Below, piece after piece: positions 36,170 to 44,557 of a stretch of DNA of 64,000 nt. The notes beneath the pieces were generated by a model, which was not told where the DNA came from, ran no database searches, and saw nothing but the letters and a program-made list of their open reading frames with translations. A program made the translations under genes and the position numbers. The DNA comes from Streptomyces phaeoluteigriseus (GTDB lineage Bacteria > Actinomycetota > Actinomycetes > Streptomycetales > Streptomycetaceae), in NCBI RefSeq assembly GCF_001896135.2, contig NZ_MPOH02000020.1:62001-126000 (forward strand). Reading direction: 5' to 3'. How positions within the stretch are numbered: position 1 is the first letter of the stretch; each line of letters opens with the position of its first letter.

Positions 36170-36199
36170 TTGCTTCTTTCCGCCCCCGTGACGTAATGT
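36170..36199 (+). promoter_or_regulatory. Probable promoter of tRNA-fMet copy 2
   Basis: TTGCTT (36170-36175) and TAATGT (36194-36199) are spaced 18 bases and end 12 bases before the mature tRNA. This is a good match to a housekeeping promoter. Confidence 0.55.
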
Positions 36200-36211
36200 T
36201 GCATTCAACGG

Positions 36212-36285
36212 CGCGGGGTGGAGCAGCTCGGTAGCTCGCTGGGCTCATAACCCAGAGGTCGCAGGTTCAAATCCTGTCCCCGCTA
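36212..36285 (+). tRNA. Initiator tRNA-fMet (CAT), copy 2
   Basis: All 74 bases are identical to 33775-33848, including the mismatched 1-72 position and the three G-C pairs in the anticodon stem. No CCA is encoded. Confidence 0.97.
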
Positions 36286-36295
36286 CTGAAGGTCA

Positions 36296-36321
36296 GGTCG
36301 GAATCCGAAAGGGTTCCGACC
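36296..36321 (+). terminator. Terminator after tRNA-fMet copy 2
   Basis: GGTCGGAATCC pairs with GGGTTCCGACC (one G-U) over a GAAA loop, ten bases beyond the tRNA. Confidence 0.8.
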
Positions 36322-36437
36322 CTCGACTCATTTCCAGCCGGTGCCAAGGCTCCAGACAGTGGCCGGAGCCCAGGCGGTGGCGGACAGCGCGAAGCCCCGG
36401 AGTCCAGGACGGACGCCGGGGCCTCGGTGTGTGTGGG

Positions 36438-36854
36438 TTACGCCGCCGCGCAGTTCGGGCAGACGCCGCGGTACGTCACCTCGACGCCCGAGACCGTGAA
36501 GCCGTAGCGCTCCGTGTCCGGGAGGTCGGCCAGCGGGTTGCCGCTCGGGTGGACGTCGCGGATCGCGCCGCACTGGGCGCAGACCAGGTGATGGTGCGGC
36601 CGGTGCGCGTTCGGGTCGTACCGCTTGGCGCGCTTGTCGGTGGCGACCTCCAGCACCTCGCCGAGGGAGACCAGCTCGCCGAGCGTGTTGTAGACGGTCG
36701 CCCGGGAGATCTCGGGCAGCTTGGCGACAGCCCGCGCATGGACCTCGTCGGCTGTCAGATGGACGTGTTCGCCGTCGAGCACCTCGGCCACGACGCGCCG
36801 CTGCGCGGTCATCCGCCATCCGCGTCCGCGCAGCCGTTCCAGAAGGTCACTCAT
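36438..36854 (-). CDS. catR: Fur family peroxide-type repressor (CatR-like)
   Basis: With the ATG at 36854 (MSDLLERLRGRGWRMTAQRR) the protein has 138 residues; a GTG two codons upstream is possible. It has the Fur winged helix (HLTADEVHARAV, ISRATVYNTLGELV), the metal-binding HRPHHHLVCAQCG, and a second CxxC (GVCPNC) for structural zinc. It is transcribed away from katA, with a palindrome in the katA promoter between them. In S. coelicolor CatR represses the catalase gene and is released on oxidation; the same role is inferred here. Confidence 0.9.
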   Translation of the reverse strand: MSDLLERLRGRGWRMTAQRRVVAEVLDGEHVHLTADEVHARAVAKLPEISRATVYNTLGELVSLGEVLEVATDKRAKRYDPNAHRPHHHLVCAQCGAIRDVHPSGNPLADLPDTERYGFTVSGVEVTYRGVCPNCAAA

Positions 36855-36915
36855 GAGCACCAGCCTAACAGCAGAGGGGGCCGAGTCCCGAACAGGTGTG
36901 ACTTTGGAGCCTCAC

Positions 36916-36943
36916 TTGACTTAGACAATGTCTATTGTAGGAT
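36916..36943 (+). promoter_or_regulatory. katA promoter with embedded CatR-type operator
   Basis: TTGACT (36916-36921) and TAGGAT (36938-36943) are spaced 16 bases. The palindrome TAGACA-a-TGTCTA (36922-36934) fills most of the spacer. A Fur-family repressor bound there would exclude polymerase. Confidence 0.75.
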
Positions 36944-36981
36944 CGAGACTGGTTTTAGCCAAGAGACAGGAATGGTCAGGA

Positions 36982-38451
36982 ATGACGCACGAGGCGTACG
37001 TGACGCGCGGATCGCTCACCACGGAGGCCGGCGCGCCGGTGGCCGACAACCAGAACAGCGAGACCGCGGGCATCGGCGGCCCTGTGCTCGTCCAGGACCA
37101 GCTGCTTCTGGAGAAGCTGGCGCACTTCAACCGGGAGCGCATCCCGGAGCGGGTCGTGCACGCCCGCGGCGCCGGCGCCTACGGCACCTTCACGGTGACC
37201 GGCGATGTCACGCCGTACACCCGGGCCGGGTTCCTTTCCGCGGTCGGCAAGCAGACCGAGACGTTCCTGCGGTTCTCGACCGTGGCGGGCAGCCTCGGTG
37301 CCGCGGACGCCGTCCGTGACCCGCGTGGGTTCGCGCTGAAGTTCTACACCGAGGAGGGCAACTACGACCTCGTCGGCAACAACACCCCGGTGTTCTTCAT
37401 CAAGGACGCCATCAAGTTCCCCGACTTCATCCACACCCAGAAGCGTGACCCGTACACGGGCTCGCAGGAGGCGGACAACGTCTGGGACTTCTGGGGGCTC
37501 AGCCCCGAGAGCACCCACCAGGTGACCTGGCTGTTCGGCGACCGCGGTATCCCGGCGAGCTACCGCCACATGGACGGCTTCGGCTCGCACACCTACCAGT
37601 GGAGCAACGAGGCCGGCGAGGCCTTCTGGGTCAAGTACCACTTCAAGACCGACCAGGGCATCAGGAACCTCACCCAGGCCGAGGCCAACCGGCTCGCCGG
37701 TGAGGACCCCGACTCCCACCAGCGGGACCTGCGCGAGGCCATCGAGCGCGGTGACCACCCGACCTGGACCGTCGGCGTGCAGATCATGCCGGTGGCGGAC
37801 GCGGCGACGTACCGCTTCAACCCGTTCGACCTCACCAAGGTGTGGCCGCACGCGGACTACCCGGTGATCGAGTTCGGCAGGCTGGAGCTGAACCGCAACC
37901 CGGAGAACGTCTTCGCCGAGGTCGAGCAGTCGATCTTCTCCCCGGCGCACTTCGTGCCCGGCATCGGCCCCTCGCCCGACAAGATGCTCCAGGGCCGCCT
38001 CTTCGCCTACGGCGACGCCCACCGCTACCGCGTCGGTATCAACGCCGACCACCTGCCGGTGAACCGCCCGCACGCCACGGTGGCGCGCACCCACGCGCGT
38101 GACGGCCTCCTGTACGACGGCCGCCACGGCGGGGCGAGGAACTACGAGCCGAACAGCTTCGGCGGCCCCTTCCAGACCGACCGTCCGCTCTGGACCGCCA
38201 CCGCGGTCATCGGCGGCACGGGCAACCACCAGGCGCCCGTCCACGCCGAGGACGACGACTTCGTGCAGGCGGGCAACCTCTACCGGCTGATGTCGGAGGA
38301 CGAGAAGGACCGCCTGATCGGCAACCTGGCGGGCTTCATCGCCAAGGTCTCCCGCGACGACATCGTCGAGCGGGCGATCGACAACTTCCGTCGGGCCGAC
38401 GGAGACTACGGCAAGCGGCTGGAGGCCGCGGTCCAGGCCCTGCGCGGCTGA
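36982..38451 (+). CDS. katA: Monofunctional catalase
   Basis: With the ATG at 36982 (MTHEAYVTRGSLTTEAG, AGGA upstream) the enzyme has 489 residues, the length of clade 3 small-subunit catalases. The distal heme region is ARGAGAYGTFTVTGD and RFSTVAGSLGAADAVRDPRG, with VGNNTPVFFIKD. The proximal heme ligand tyrosine is in RLFAYGDAHRYRVG. It disproportionates hydrogen peroxide in the cytosol. Controlled with the divergent catR through the palindrome at 36922. A strong terminator follows. Confidence 0.96.
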   Translation: MTHEAYVTRGSLTTEAGAPVADNQNSETAGIGGPVLVQDQLLLEKLAHFNRERIPERVVHARGAGAYGTFTVTGDVTPYTRAGFLSAVGKQTETFLRFSTVAGSLGAADAVRDPRGFALKFYTEEGNYDLVGNNTPVFFIKDAIKFPDFIHTQKRDPYTGSQEADNVWDFWGLSPESTHQVTWLFGDRGIPASYRHMDGFGSHTYQWSNEAGEAFWVKYHFKTDQGIRNLTQAEANRLAGEDPDSHQRDLREAIERGDHPTWTVGVQIMPVADAATYRFNPFDLTKVWPHADYPVIEFGRLELNRNPENVFAEVEQSIFSPAHFVPGIGPSPDKMLQGRLFAYGDAHRYRVGINADHLPVNRPHATVARTHARDGLLYDGRHGGARNYEPNSFGGPFQTDRPLWTATAVIGGTGNHQAPVHAEDDDFVQAGNLYRLMSEDEKDRLIGNLAGFIAKVSRDDIVERAIDNFRRADGDYGKRLEAAVQALRG

Positions 38452-38480
38452 TACTCCAGCACTGGACCGCTTGTCGTGGG

Positions 38481-38517
38481 CGGACGGGCCGGATTCCCCT
38501 CGGGGAGTCCGGCGTCC
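38481..38517. terminator. Bidirectional terminator between katA and CBS gene
   Basis: Nested inverted repeat: CGGAC...GTCCG outside and GCCGGATTCCCC / GGGGAGTCCGGC inside with one mismatch and a 2-base tip, in the gap between convergent genes. Confidence 0.8.
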
Positions 38518-38521
38518 GTGC

Positions 38522-38917
38522 TCACAGGGCGGGCGCGGGCTGCCGTAGGGGTGCCCAGCAGCGGATGATGTCGCGGACGGAGACGATGCCGACGGCCTCC
38601 TCGCGGTCCAGGACGACGAGATGCCGGAAGCCGCCGTGCGCCATGGCGGCGGCCGCCTCCTCCAGGGTCCAGGTCGGGGCGGCGAAGACGACGTCGTTGG
38701 TGGTGTGGGCGTGGGTGCGTTCCGTGTCCGGGTCCTGGCCCAGGGCCACGGAGTTGAGGATGTCGCGTTCGGTGAGGATGCCGATGCCTCCGGCGTCCGG
38801 GTCGTGGACCAGGGCCGCGCCGACGCGGCGTGCGGACATCAGGGCGGCGGCCTGCCGGAGGGTGTGTGCGGGGCCGATGGTGAGGACCACCGTGCTCATG
38901 GCGTCGCGGACGAGCAT
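38522..38917 (-). CDS. CBS-pair domain protein
   Basis: The 131-residue protein is two CBS motifs and nothing else: VRDAMSTVVLTIGPAHTLRQAA...GIGILTERDILNSV and FAAPTWTLEEAAAAMAHGGFRHLVVLD...GIVSVRDIIRC. CBS pairs bind adenosine nucleotides and act as sensors. No partner enzyme is fused or adjacent, so its target is unknown. The gene is convergent with katA. Confidence 0.9.
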   Translation of the reverse strand: MLVRDAMSTVVLTIGPAHTLRQAAALMSARRVGAALVHDPDAGGIGILTERDILNSVALGQDPDTERTHAHTTNDVVFAAPTWTLEEAAAAMAHGGFRHLVVLDREEAVGIVSVRDIIRCWAPLRQPAPAL

Positions 38918-39012
38918 GGGCTGAGCACCTCCTACGAATCCGTTCGTTCAAGGATTCACAAATGCACAAGTGGGGGTGCTGTCAGCGTGGCAGGCAAAGC
39001 GGGGGTCAACAA

Positions 39013-39048
39013 GAGGGCGTGCGCGTCCAATTGAGGGCGCACGCGCTC
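39013..39048 (-). terminator. Hairpin after hisN
   Basis: GAGGGCGTGCGC pairs with GCGCACGCGCTC (one mismatch) over a 12-base loop, 11 bases beyond the hisN stop. Confidence 0.6.
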
Positions 39049-39059
39049 ATTTGTGTCGG

Positions 39060-39860
39060 TCAGTTGCGCTCGTTGAGGTAACCCAGCAGCTCGTCGTGGA
39101 GGAGACCGTTCGACGCGGCCGCGTTGCCGCTGTGCGGGCCCGGACGGCCGTCCAGGCCCGTGAAGCTGCCGCCGGCCTCCGTCACGACGATCGCGGTGGC
39201 CGCCATGTCCCAGAGCGACAGCTCGGGTTCGGCGCAGAGGTCGACCGAGCCCTCGGCGACCATCATGTACGGCCAGAAATCGCCGTACGCGCGCGTGCGC
39301 CACACCTCGCGGGTCAGGTCGAGGAAGCCGTTCAGCCTGCCCTGCTCCTCCCAGCCGCCGATCGAGGAGTACGCGAAGGACGCGTCCGAGAGCGTCGAGA
39401 CCTTCGAGACGTGCATGCGGCTTGCCGAGGTCAGGCTGCGGCCGGTGTAGGCGCCGTGGCCCTTCGCGGCCCACCAGCGGCGGCCCAGCGCCGGCGCGGA
39501 CACGACACCGACGACGGGCTGGTAGCCGCCCTCGGCGGCCTCCATCAGCGCGATCAGGGTGGCCCAGACGGGGACGCCGCGTACGTAGTTCTTCGTGCCG
39601 TCGATCGGGTCGATCACCCAGCGGCGGGGACCCGTCCCCTCGATGCCGTACTCCTCGCCCAGGATCGCGTCGCGGGGGCGGGCCCGCTGGAGCTGGCCGC
39701 GGATCAGCTCCTCGGCGGCCTTGTCCGCCTCGCTCACCGGAGTCATGTCCGGTTTGGTCTCGACCTTGAGGTCGAGGGCCTTGAAGCGGGCCATGGTCGC
39801 GGCGTCGGCGGCGTCCGCGAGGACGTGCGCGAGGCGGAGGTCGTCGTGGTAGTCCGGCAT
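39060..39860 (-). CDS. hisN: Histidinol-phosphate phosphatase, inositol monophosphatase fold
   Basis: The 266-residue protein has the inositol monophosphatase signatures: GEEYG for metal binding, WVIDPIDGTKNYVRG, and LSLWDMAA near the C-terminus. In S. coelicolor the orthologue of the same length (SCO5208) performs the histidinol-phosphate phosphatase step of histidine synthesis away from the main his operon; the same is inferred here. Upstream, 266 bases to the SMR gene hold a dispersed repeat and no gene. Confidence 0.88.
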   Translation of the reverse strand: MPDYHDDLRLAHVLADAADAATMARFKALDLKVETKPDMTPVSEADKAAEELIRGQLQRARPRDAILGEEYGIEGTGPRRWVIDPIDGTKNYVRGVPVWATLIALMEAAEGGYQPVVGVVSAPALGRRWWAAKGHGAYTGRSLTSASRMHVSKVSTLSDASFAYSSIGGWEEQGRLNGFLDLTREVWRTRAYGDFWPYMMVAEGSVDLCAEPELSLWDMAATAIVVTEAGGSFTGLDGRPGPHSGNAAASNGLLHDELLGYLNERN

Positions 39861-39960
39861 GGGACGAACCGTATCCGCCGTGGGTGGGGGTGGGGCCACA
39901 GGGGGTGGGGTGGGGGAGTTGGTGCGGGGTGCTTTGCACCGGCAAGGCGTGGTCTGAGGG

Positions 39961-40078
39961 CTTTGTCGGCCCCCGCAGCCCCTTCCCTCCCCTGGGGACT
40001 GCCGCCCCCCCGGGACACCCGCCGTCGGCCCTGCGGCCTCGTCGCGGGCCTCGTCCGCGAACGCCGGACGCGCTGGAT
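39961..40078. repeat. Dispersed intergenic repeat, copy C
   Basis: Blocks ccccgcagccccttccc, ggggactgccgcc, cgccgtcggccctgcgg and cctcgtccgcgaacgccgga occur in the order seen in copy B (36004-36130). Relative to B, about ten extra bases (cctcgtcgcggg) precede the last block. Confidence 0.65.
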
Positions 40079-40126
40079 GCAGCCGGTTGATCGCCCCGGT
40101 GGGTGGGTCCGAGACGGCGGGGGGGG

Positions 40127-40450
40127 CTAGTGCGCCGAGCCTGACAGCTGGAGGCCGATCACTCCGATGATGACCAGGCTGATCGAGACGATTTTCAGGA
40201 CGGAGACCAGGTCGCCCAGGAAGATCATTCCGTAGATCGCGGTGCCGGCCGCGCCGATGCCGGTCCAGACCGCGTACGCCGGGCCGACGTCGAGCTTCTT
40301 GAGGGCGAGGGTCAGCAGGCCGAAGCTGCCGAGGGCGAACGCGCAGAACGCGATCGTCGGCCACAGCCTGGTGAAACCGTGTGACAGCTTGAGGCAGACG
40401 GCGAAGCCGGTCTCGAGCATTCCCGCGACGATGACCAGCAACCACGCCAT
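40127..40450 (-). CDS. SMR family efflux protein (SugE/Gdx-like)
   Basis: The 107-residue protein has four transmembrane helices. It begins MAWLLVIVAGMLETGFAVCLK with the conserved membrane-embedded glutamate (residue 13) and contains GPAYAVWTGIGAAGTAIYG, the SMR core. Features of the SugE/Gdx branch suggest export of guanidinium or quaternary ammonium compounds; the drug-exporter branch cannot be excluded. I saw no guanidine riboswitch in the 75 bases to rsgA. Confidence 0.87.
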   Translation of the reverse strand: MAWLLVIVAGMLETGFAVCLKLSHGFTRLWPTIAFCAFALGSFGLLTLALKKLDVGPAYAVWTGIGAAGTAIYGMIFLGDLVSVLKIVSISLVIIGVIGLQLSGSAH

Positions 40451-40525
40451 GTGCTGTCCTCCCGTGTAAGCGGCTCGGTGCGATTATGCACTTACCGAAC
40501 TCCGGCGCACACAAACACGCGAAGG

Positions 40526-41536
40526 TCAGTCGCCTTCCGTGCGCTCTCTCGTCGACAGCAGACGTCGCAGCGAGTAGAGCCGTGCCTGGTCCGCGTGCCC
40601 CTCGGCCACCCACGCGTCCAGCGCGCAGTCCGGCTCGTCGTGACTGCACGCGCGCGGGCAGCCCTCCGTGCCCGGCACCAGGTCGGGGAAGGCGAGGATC
40701 ACCCGGGACGGGTCGATGTGGGCCAGCCCGAAGGAACGCAGGCCCGGGGTGTCGATGACCCAGTCGTCGGTGCCGTTGAGGGGCAGTGCGAGGGCCGAGG
40801 TGGTGGTGTGGCGGCCGCGGCCCGTCACCGCGTTGACATGGCCGGTCACCCGGCGCCGCTCCTCGGGGACCAGCGCGTTCACCAGCGTGGTCTTTCCGAC
40901 ACCCGAGTGGCCGACGAACGCCGTGATATGGCCGGTCAGCTGCTCGCGCACCACGTCCACCGCGGCACCGCGGGTCAGCTCGTCGCGGCTGGTGACGACG
41001 TACGGGATGTCGAGGTGGCCGTACAGCTCCAGCAGCTTGTCCGGGGACGCCAGGTCCGACTTGGTCATGACCAGCAGGGGGGTCAGACCGCCGTCGAACG
41101 CCGCGACCAGGCAGCGGTCGATCAGCCGCGGGCGCGGCTCGGGGTCGGCCAGGGCGGTCACGATGGCCAGCTGGTCGGCGTTGGCGACCACCACCCGCTC
41201 GAACGGATCGTCGTCGTCCGCGGTACGGCGCAGCACCGAGGTGCGTTCCGCGATGCGGACGATGCGCGCGAGGGTGTCCTTCTCGCCCGTCAGGTCACCG
41301 ACGATGGCGACCCGGTCGCCGACCACCGCGGCCTTGCGGCCGAGTTCGCGGGCCTTCATCGCCATCACGATGCGGCCGTCGACGAGGCAGGTGAGGCGGC
41401 CGCGGTCGACCGTGAGGACCATGCCCTCGGCCGCGTCCTCGTGCTTGGGCCGGATGTGCGTACGAGGCCGGTTGCCCTTGCGGTTCGGGCGGCTGCGGAT
41501 GTCGTCCTCGTCGGTGTGCTTGCCGTAGCGACGCAT
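40526..41536 (-). CDS. rsgA: Ribosome small subunit-dependent GTPase A
   Basis: With the ATG at 41536 (MRRYGKHTDEDDIRSR) the protein has 336 residues. It has an N-terminal OB-fold region and a circularly permuted GTPase: the G4 motif TKSD comes before the P-loop GHSGVGKTTLVNAL, followed by RGRHTTT (G2) and DTPGLRSFG (G3). A C-terminal zinc-type segment (CPRACSHDEPDC) closes it. RsgA assists late 30S assembly. It starts 11 bases after the aroA stop, so the two form an operon. Confidence 0.94.
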   Translation of the reverse strand: MRRYGKHTDEDDIRSRPNRKGNRPRTHIRPKHEDAAEGMVLTVDRGRLTCLVDGRIVMAMKARELGRKAAVVGDRVAIVGDLTGEKDTLARIVRIAERTSVLRRTADDDDPFERVVVANADQLAIVTALADPEPRPRLIDRCLVAAFDGGLTPLLVMTKSDLASPDKLLELYGHLDIPYVVTSRDELTRGAAVDVVREQLTGHITAFVGHSGVGKTTLVNALVPEERRRVTGHVNAVTGRGRHTTTSALALPLNGTDDWVIDTPGLRSFGLAHIDPSRVILAFPDLVPGTEGCPRACSHDEPDCALDAWVAEGHADQARLYSLRRLLSTRERTEGD

Positions 41537-41547
41537 GGCGGAAGTCC

Positions 41548-42873
41548 CTATACCCCGGACGTCCCGAGCATCCCGGTCCACAGGTCGGGGAAGTCGGGCA
41601 GTGTCTTCGCCGTCGTCGCCACGTTCTCGATCTGTACGCCCTCCACGGCCAGGCCGATGATCGCGCCGGCCGTGGCCATGCGGTGGTCGTCGTAGGTGTG
41701 GAAGATCCCGCCGTGCAGCCGGCGCGGGCGGACGTGGAGGCCGTCGGCGGTCTCGGTGACGTCGCCGCCCAGCTCGTTGATCTCCTTGGTGAGGGCGGCC
41801 AGGCGGTCCGTCTCGTGCAGGCGCAGGTGCGAGACGCCCCGCAGGGTGGAGGGGGAGTCGGCGAGGGCGGCGACCGCCGCGATGCCCGGGGTCAGCTCGC
41901 CGACGTCGCTCAGGTCGACGTCGATGCCGTGGATCGTGCCCGACCCGGTGAAGACGAGGCCGTACTCGGTCAGTTCGCAGGAACCGCCCATCTCGGTGAA
42001 GATCTCCCGCAGCCGGTCCCCCGGTTGGGTGGTCCTGGCCGGCCAGTCGGGGACGACGACCCGGCCGCCGGTGACGAGTGCCGCCGCGAGGAACGGCTGC
42101 GCGTTGGACAGGTCCGGCTCGATGGTCAGGTCCCGGCCGAGCAGCGCGCCCGGCGTGACCCGCCAGACGTTCGGCTCGCCGCCCGACTCGGGGGTGTCCA
42201 CCTGGGCGCCCACCGCGCGCAGCATGTCCACCGTCATCCGGATGTGCGGCAGGGAGGGCAGCGTGGCGCCGGTGTGCCGGACCTCGACGCCCTGGTTGAA
42301 GCGGGGGCCCGACAGCAGCAGGGCGCTGACGAACTGCGACGAGGACGAGGCGTCGACCTCCACCGGGCCGCCGTCCAGCGCGCCGCCGCCGTGCACCGTC
42401 AGCGGCAGCGCGCCCCGGCCGTCGTCGTCGATGCGGGCACCGAGCACACGCAGGGCGTCGATGACGCCGGTCAGGGGACGTTCGTACGAACGTGGGTCGC
42501 CGTCGAAGCGGACGGGACCGTCGGCGAGGGCGGCGACCGGCGGCAGGAAGCGCATCACCGTGCCCGCGTTGCCGACGTCGACGGTGGCCGGGCCGCGGAG
42601 CCCCGTGGGGAGCACGCGCCAGGCCTCGCCGGTCCCGTCGGGCCCCACACCCTCCTCGATGCCCACCCCCATCTCGCGCAGGGCGCCCGCCATCAGCAGG
42701 GTGTCGCGGGAGCGGAGGGGGCGGCGCAGCCAGCCGGGCTCGGAAGCCAGGGAGGCCAGGACGAGAGCGCGGTTCGTGACCGACTTGGACCCCGGCACGT
42801 GGACCGTCGCGTCGACGGCCTCGCTCGCGTGCGGGGCGGGCCAGAGGGCGGTGTGGGCGGGGTTCGGGGCCAT
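41548..42873 (-). CDS. aroA: 3-phosphoshikimate 1-carboxyvinyltransferase
   Basis: With the ATG at 42873 (MAPNPAHTALWPAPHASE) the enzyme has 441 residues. EPSP synthase motifs are VPGSKSVTNRALVLASLA, NAGTVMRFLPPVAAL, GDPRSYERPL, and HETDRLAALTKEINELGG. It joins phosphoenolpyruvate to shikimate 3-phosphate in the shikimate pathway. In the phosphoenolpyruvate-site motif the sequence reads LPPVAALA where many enzymes have LxG. Followed directly by rsgA. Confidence 0.95.
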   Translation of the reverse strand: MAPNPAHTALWPAPHASEAVDATVHVPGSKSVTNRALVLASLASEPGWLRRPLRSRDTLLMAGALREMGVGIEEGVGPDGTGEAWRVLPTGLRGPATVDVGNAGTVMRFLPPVAALADGPVRFDGDPRSYERPLTGVIDALRVLGARIDDDGRGALPLTVHGGGALDGGPVEVDASSSSQFVSALLLSGPRFNQGVEVRHTGATLPSLPHIRMTVDMLRAVGAQVDTPESGGEPNVWRVTPGALLGRDLTIEPDLSNAQPFLAAALVTGGRVVVPDWPARTTQPGDRLREIFTEMGGSCELTEYGLVFTGSGTIHGIDVDLSDVGELTPGIAAVAALADSPSTLRGVSHLRLHETDRLAALTKEINELGGDVTETADGLHVRPRRLHGGIFHTYDDHRMATAGAIIGLAVEGVQIENVATTAKTLPDFPDLWTGMLGTSGV

Positions 42874-42968
42874 GGGCCCACTGTATAAGCAGGGCATGGG
42901 CGGGGTGGTCCGGCGTGGGGGCCGGCCGAGGGCCCGAGGGCGGCCCGGCCGGCCGGGTCCGCCGGCGT

Positions 42969-43691
42969 TCAGAGGCCCAGCAGCCAGCGCCCGCCGCCCA
43001 GCAGGGCGCACAGGCTCACCGCGTGGAAGAGGAACAGCCACAGGCCCGCCGGGACATGGGTCAGGCGGGACAGCTGGTCCGCGTCCGAGTCGCCGGCGCC
43101 GCCGCGGGACCGCTTCGCCTGGAGTTCGAAGGCCGGGCGCACTCCGCCGAGCAGCAGGAACCACACCACCGCGTACGCGAACGCCGCCTGCACCTGGGCA
43201 TCGGCCAGCCAGGACACCAGCAGGAAAGCGCCGCCGGTGACGACCACCGTCAGCACCCCGTACGCGTTGCGGATCATCACCAGCATCGCGACCAGCAGCA
43301 CCGTGGCCAGCCACAGCAGCAGCGTGATGCGGCCGGCGCCGAGCAGTGCCGCGCCGCCCAGGCCCAGCAGCGGGGGAGCGGTGTAGCCGGAGGCCGCGGT
43401 GAGGATCATGCCGAGGCCGTGCGGCTTGCCCCGGCTGAGGGTCAGGCCGCTGGTGTCGGAGTGCAGGCGTATGCCGGTCAGCTGACGACCGGTGAGCAGG
43501 GCGACCAGCCCGTGGCCGCCCTCGTGGGCGATGGTGATGGCGTTGCGCGAGAGGCGCCAGAGGGTGTGCGGCACGACCACGGCGAGCGCGGCGGCCATGG
43601 TGGCGATCACCACCCACAGATCGGGGTCGGACTGGGTGCCGACGAGCCGGTCCCAGAGGTCGGGCAGCGCGGTGGCGGCGGTGCTGTCCAT
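42969..43691 (-). CDS. M50 family membrane metallopeptidase
   Basis: The 240-residue protein has about six transmembrane segments and the zinc motif HEGGHGLVALLTGR (HExxH). The helix after it contains GYTAPPLLGLGGAALLG, and a later NAYGVLTVVVTGGA may supply further ligand residues. Family members of this short type are predicted intramembrane proteases, but no substrate is known. Gene is 95 bases upstream of aroA on the same strand. Confidence 0.87.
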   Translation of the reverse strand: MDSTAATALPDLWDRLVGTQSDPDLWVVIATMAAALAVVVPHTLWRLSRNAITIAHEGGHGLVALLTGRQLTGIRLHSDTSGLTLSRGKPHGLGMILTAASGYTAPPLLGLGGAALLGAGRITLLLWLATVLLVAMLVMIRNAYGVLTVVVTGGAFLLVSWLADAQVQAAFAYAVVWFLLLGGVRPAFELQAKRSRGGAGDSDADQLSRLTHVPAGLWLFLFHAVSLCALLGGGRWLLGL

Positions 43692-43741
43692 GGTTTCCGG
43701 TGGCTCCCTCTTGTCCTAAGGAATCTGGCAGTGTGGCACGT

Positions 43742-44556
43742 ATGTGCGGACGGTATGCGGCGAGTCGCCAGCCCGAGGATCTCGCAGGAGTCTTTGAGAT
43801 CGAGAAGTGGGAGCCCGAGGAGACCCTCGAGCCCGACTACAACGTGGCCCCCACCAAGGAGGTCCATGTGGTCCTGGACCGTCCTCTGAAGGACGTGCCG
43901 GACCCGCGCCCGGTTCGCCAGCTGCGCAAACTCAGGTGGGGGCTGGTCCCGTCCTGGTCCAAGACCCCCGAGGGCGCCGCCCGGATGATCAACGCGCGGG
44001 CGGAGACCGTCCACGAGAAGCCGTCGTTCCGCCGCGCCTTCGCCACCCGCCGCTGCATCATCCCCGCCGACGGCTACTACGAGTGGGTGACCGGACAGCA
44101 GGAGCGCGAACTGGAGGTCGAGGGGAGGAGGAAGCGGCCCCGCAAGCAGCCCTACTTCGTGCTCCCCGCCGACGGCTCGGTCTTCGCGATGGCCGGGCTG
44201 TACGAGTTCTGGCGCGACCGCACGCTGCCGGACGACCATCCGCGGGCCTGGTGGGCGACCTGCTCGGTGGTCACCACCGACGCGGAGACGACCCCGCTGG
44301 CCGAGTCCCCCGCGGAGGGCCCGCGGACGCTGTACGACATCCATCCCCGGATGCCCTGATGCTCACCCGCGACCGCTGGGACGCCTGGCTGGACCCGTCC
44401 CGCACGGACGTCGAGGACCTGCGCCCCCTGCTCGCCCCGCCCCCGCCCGGCCTGATGCGCGCGTACCCCGTGTCCACCGCCGTGAGCAACGTCCGCAACA
44501 ACGGCCCGGAGCTGCTGAAGGAGCTGGAGGGACCCGAGGAGGGCACACTCTTCTGA
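43742..44556 (+). CDS. SRAP/YedK family abasic-site response protein, frameshifted
   Basis: The protein begins MCGRYAASRQPEDLAGVFE; Cys2 is the residue that forms the thiazolidine link to abasic sites in single-stranded DNA. Other active-site motifs are YNVAPT, RWGLVPSW, INARAET, ADGYYEW and IHPRMP. Directly after HPRMP a TGA appears. The expected VMLTRDRWDAWLDPSRTD continues in another frame, ending at 44556. One missing G between 44356 and 44357 (CCCGTGATG read as CCCTGATG) restores the ~271-residue protein. It protects abasic sites during replication, by family knowledge. Confidence 0.9.
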
Positions 44557-44557
44557 C

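Noticed and set aside
40451..40525. Guanidine riboswitch ahead of the SMR gene
   Set aside because: The 75-base gap shows none of the conserved guanidine riboswitch blocks.
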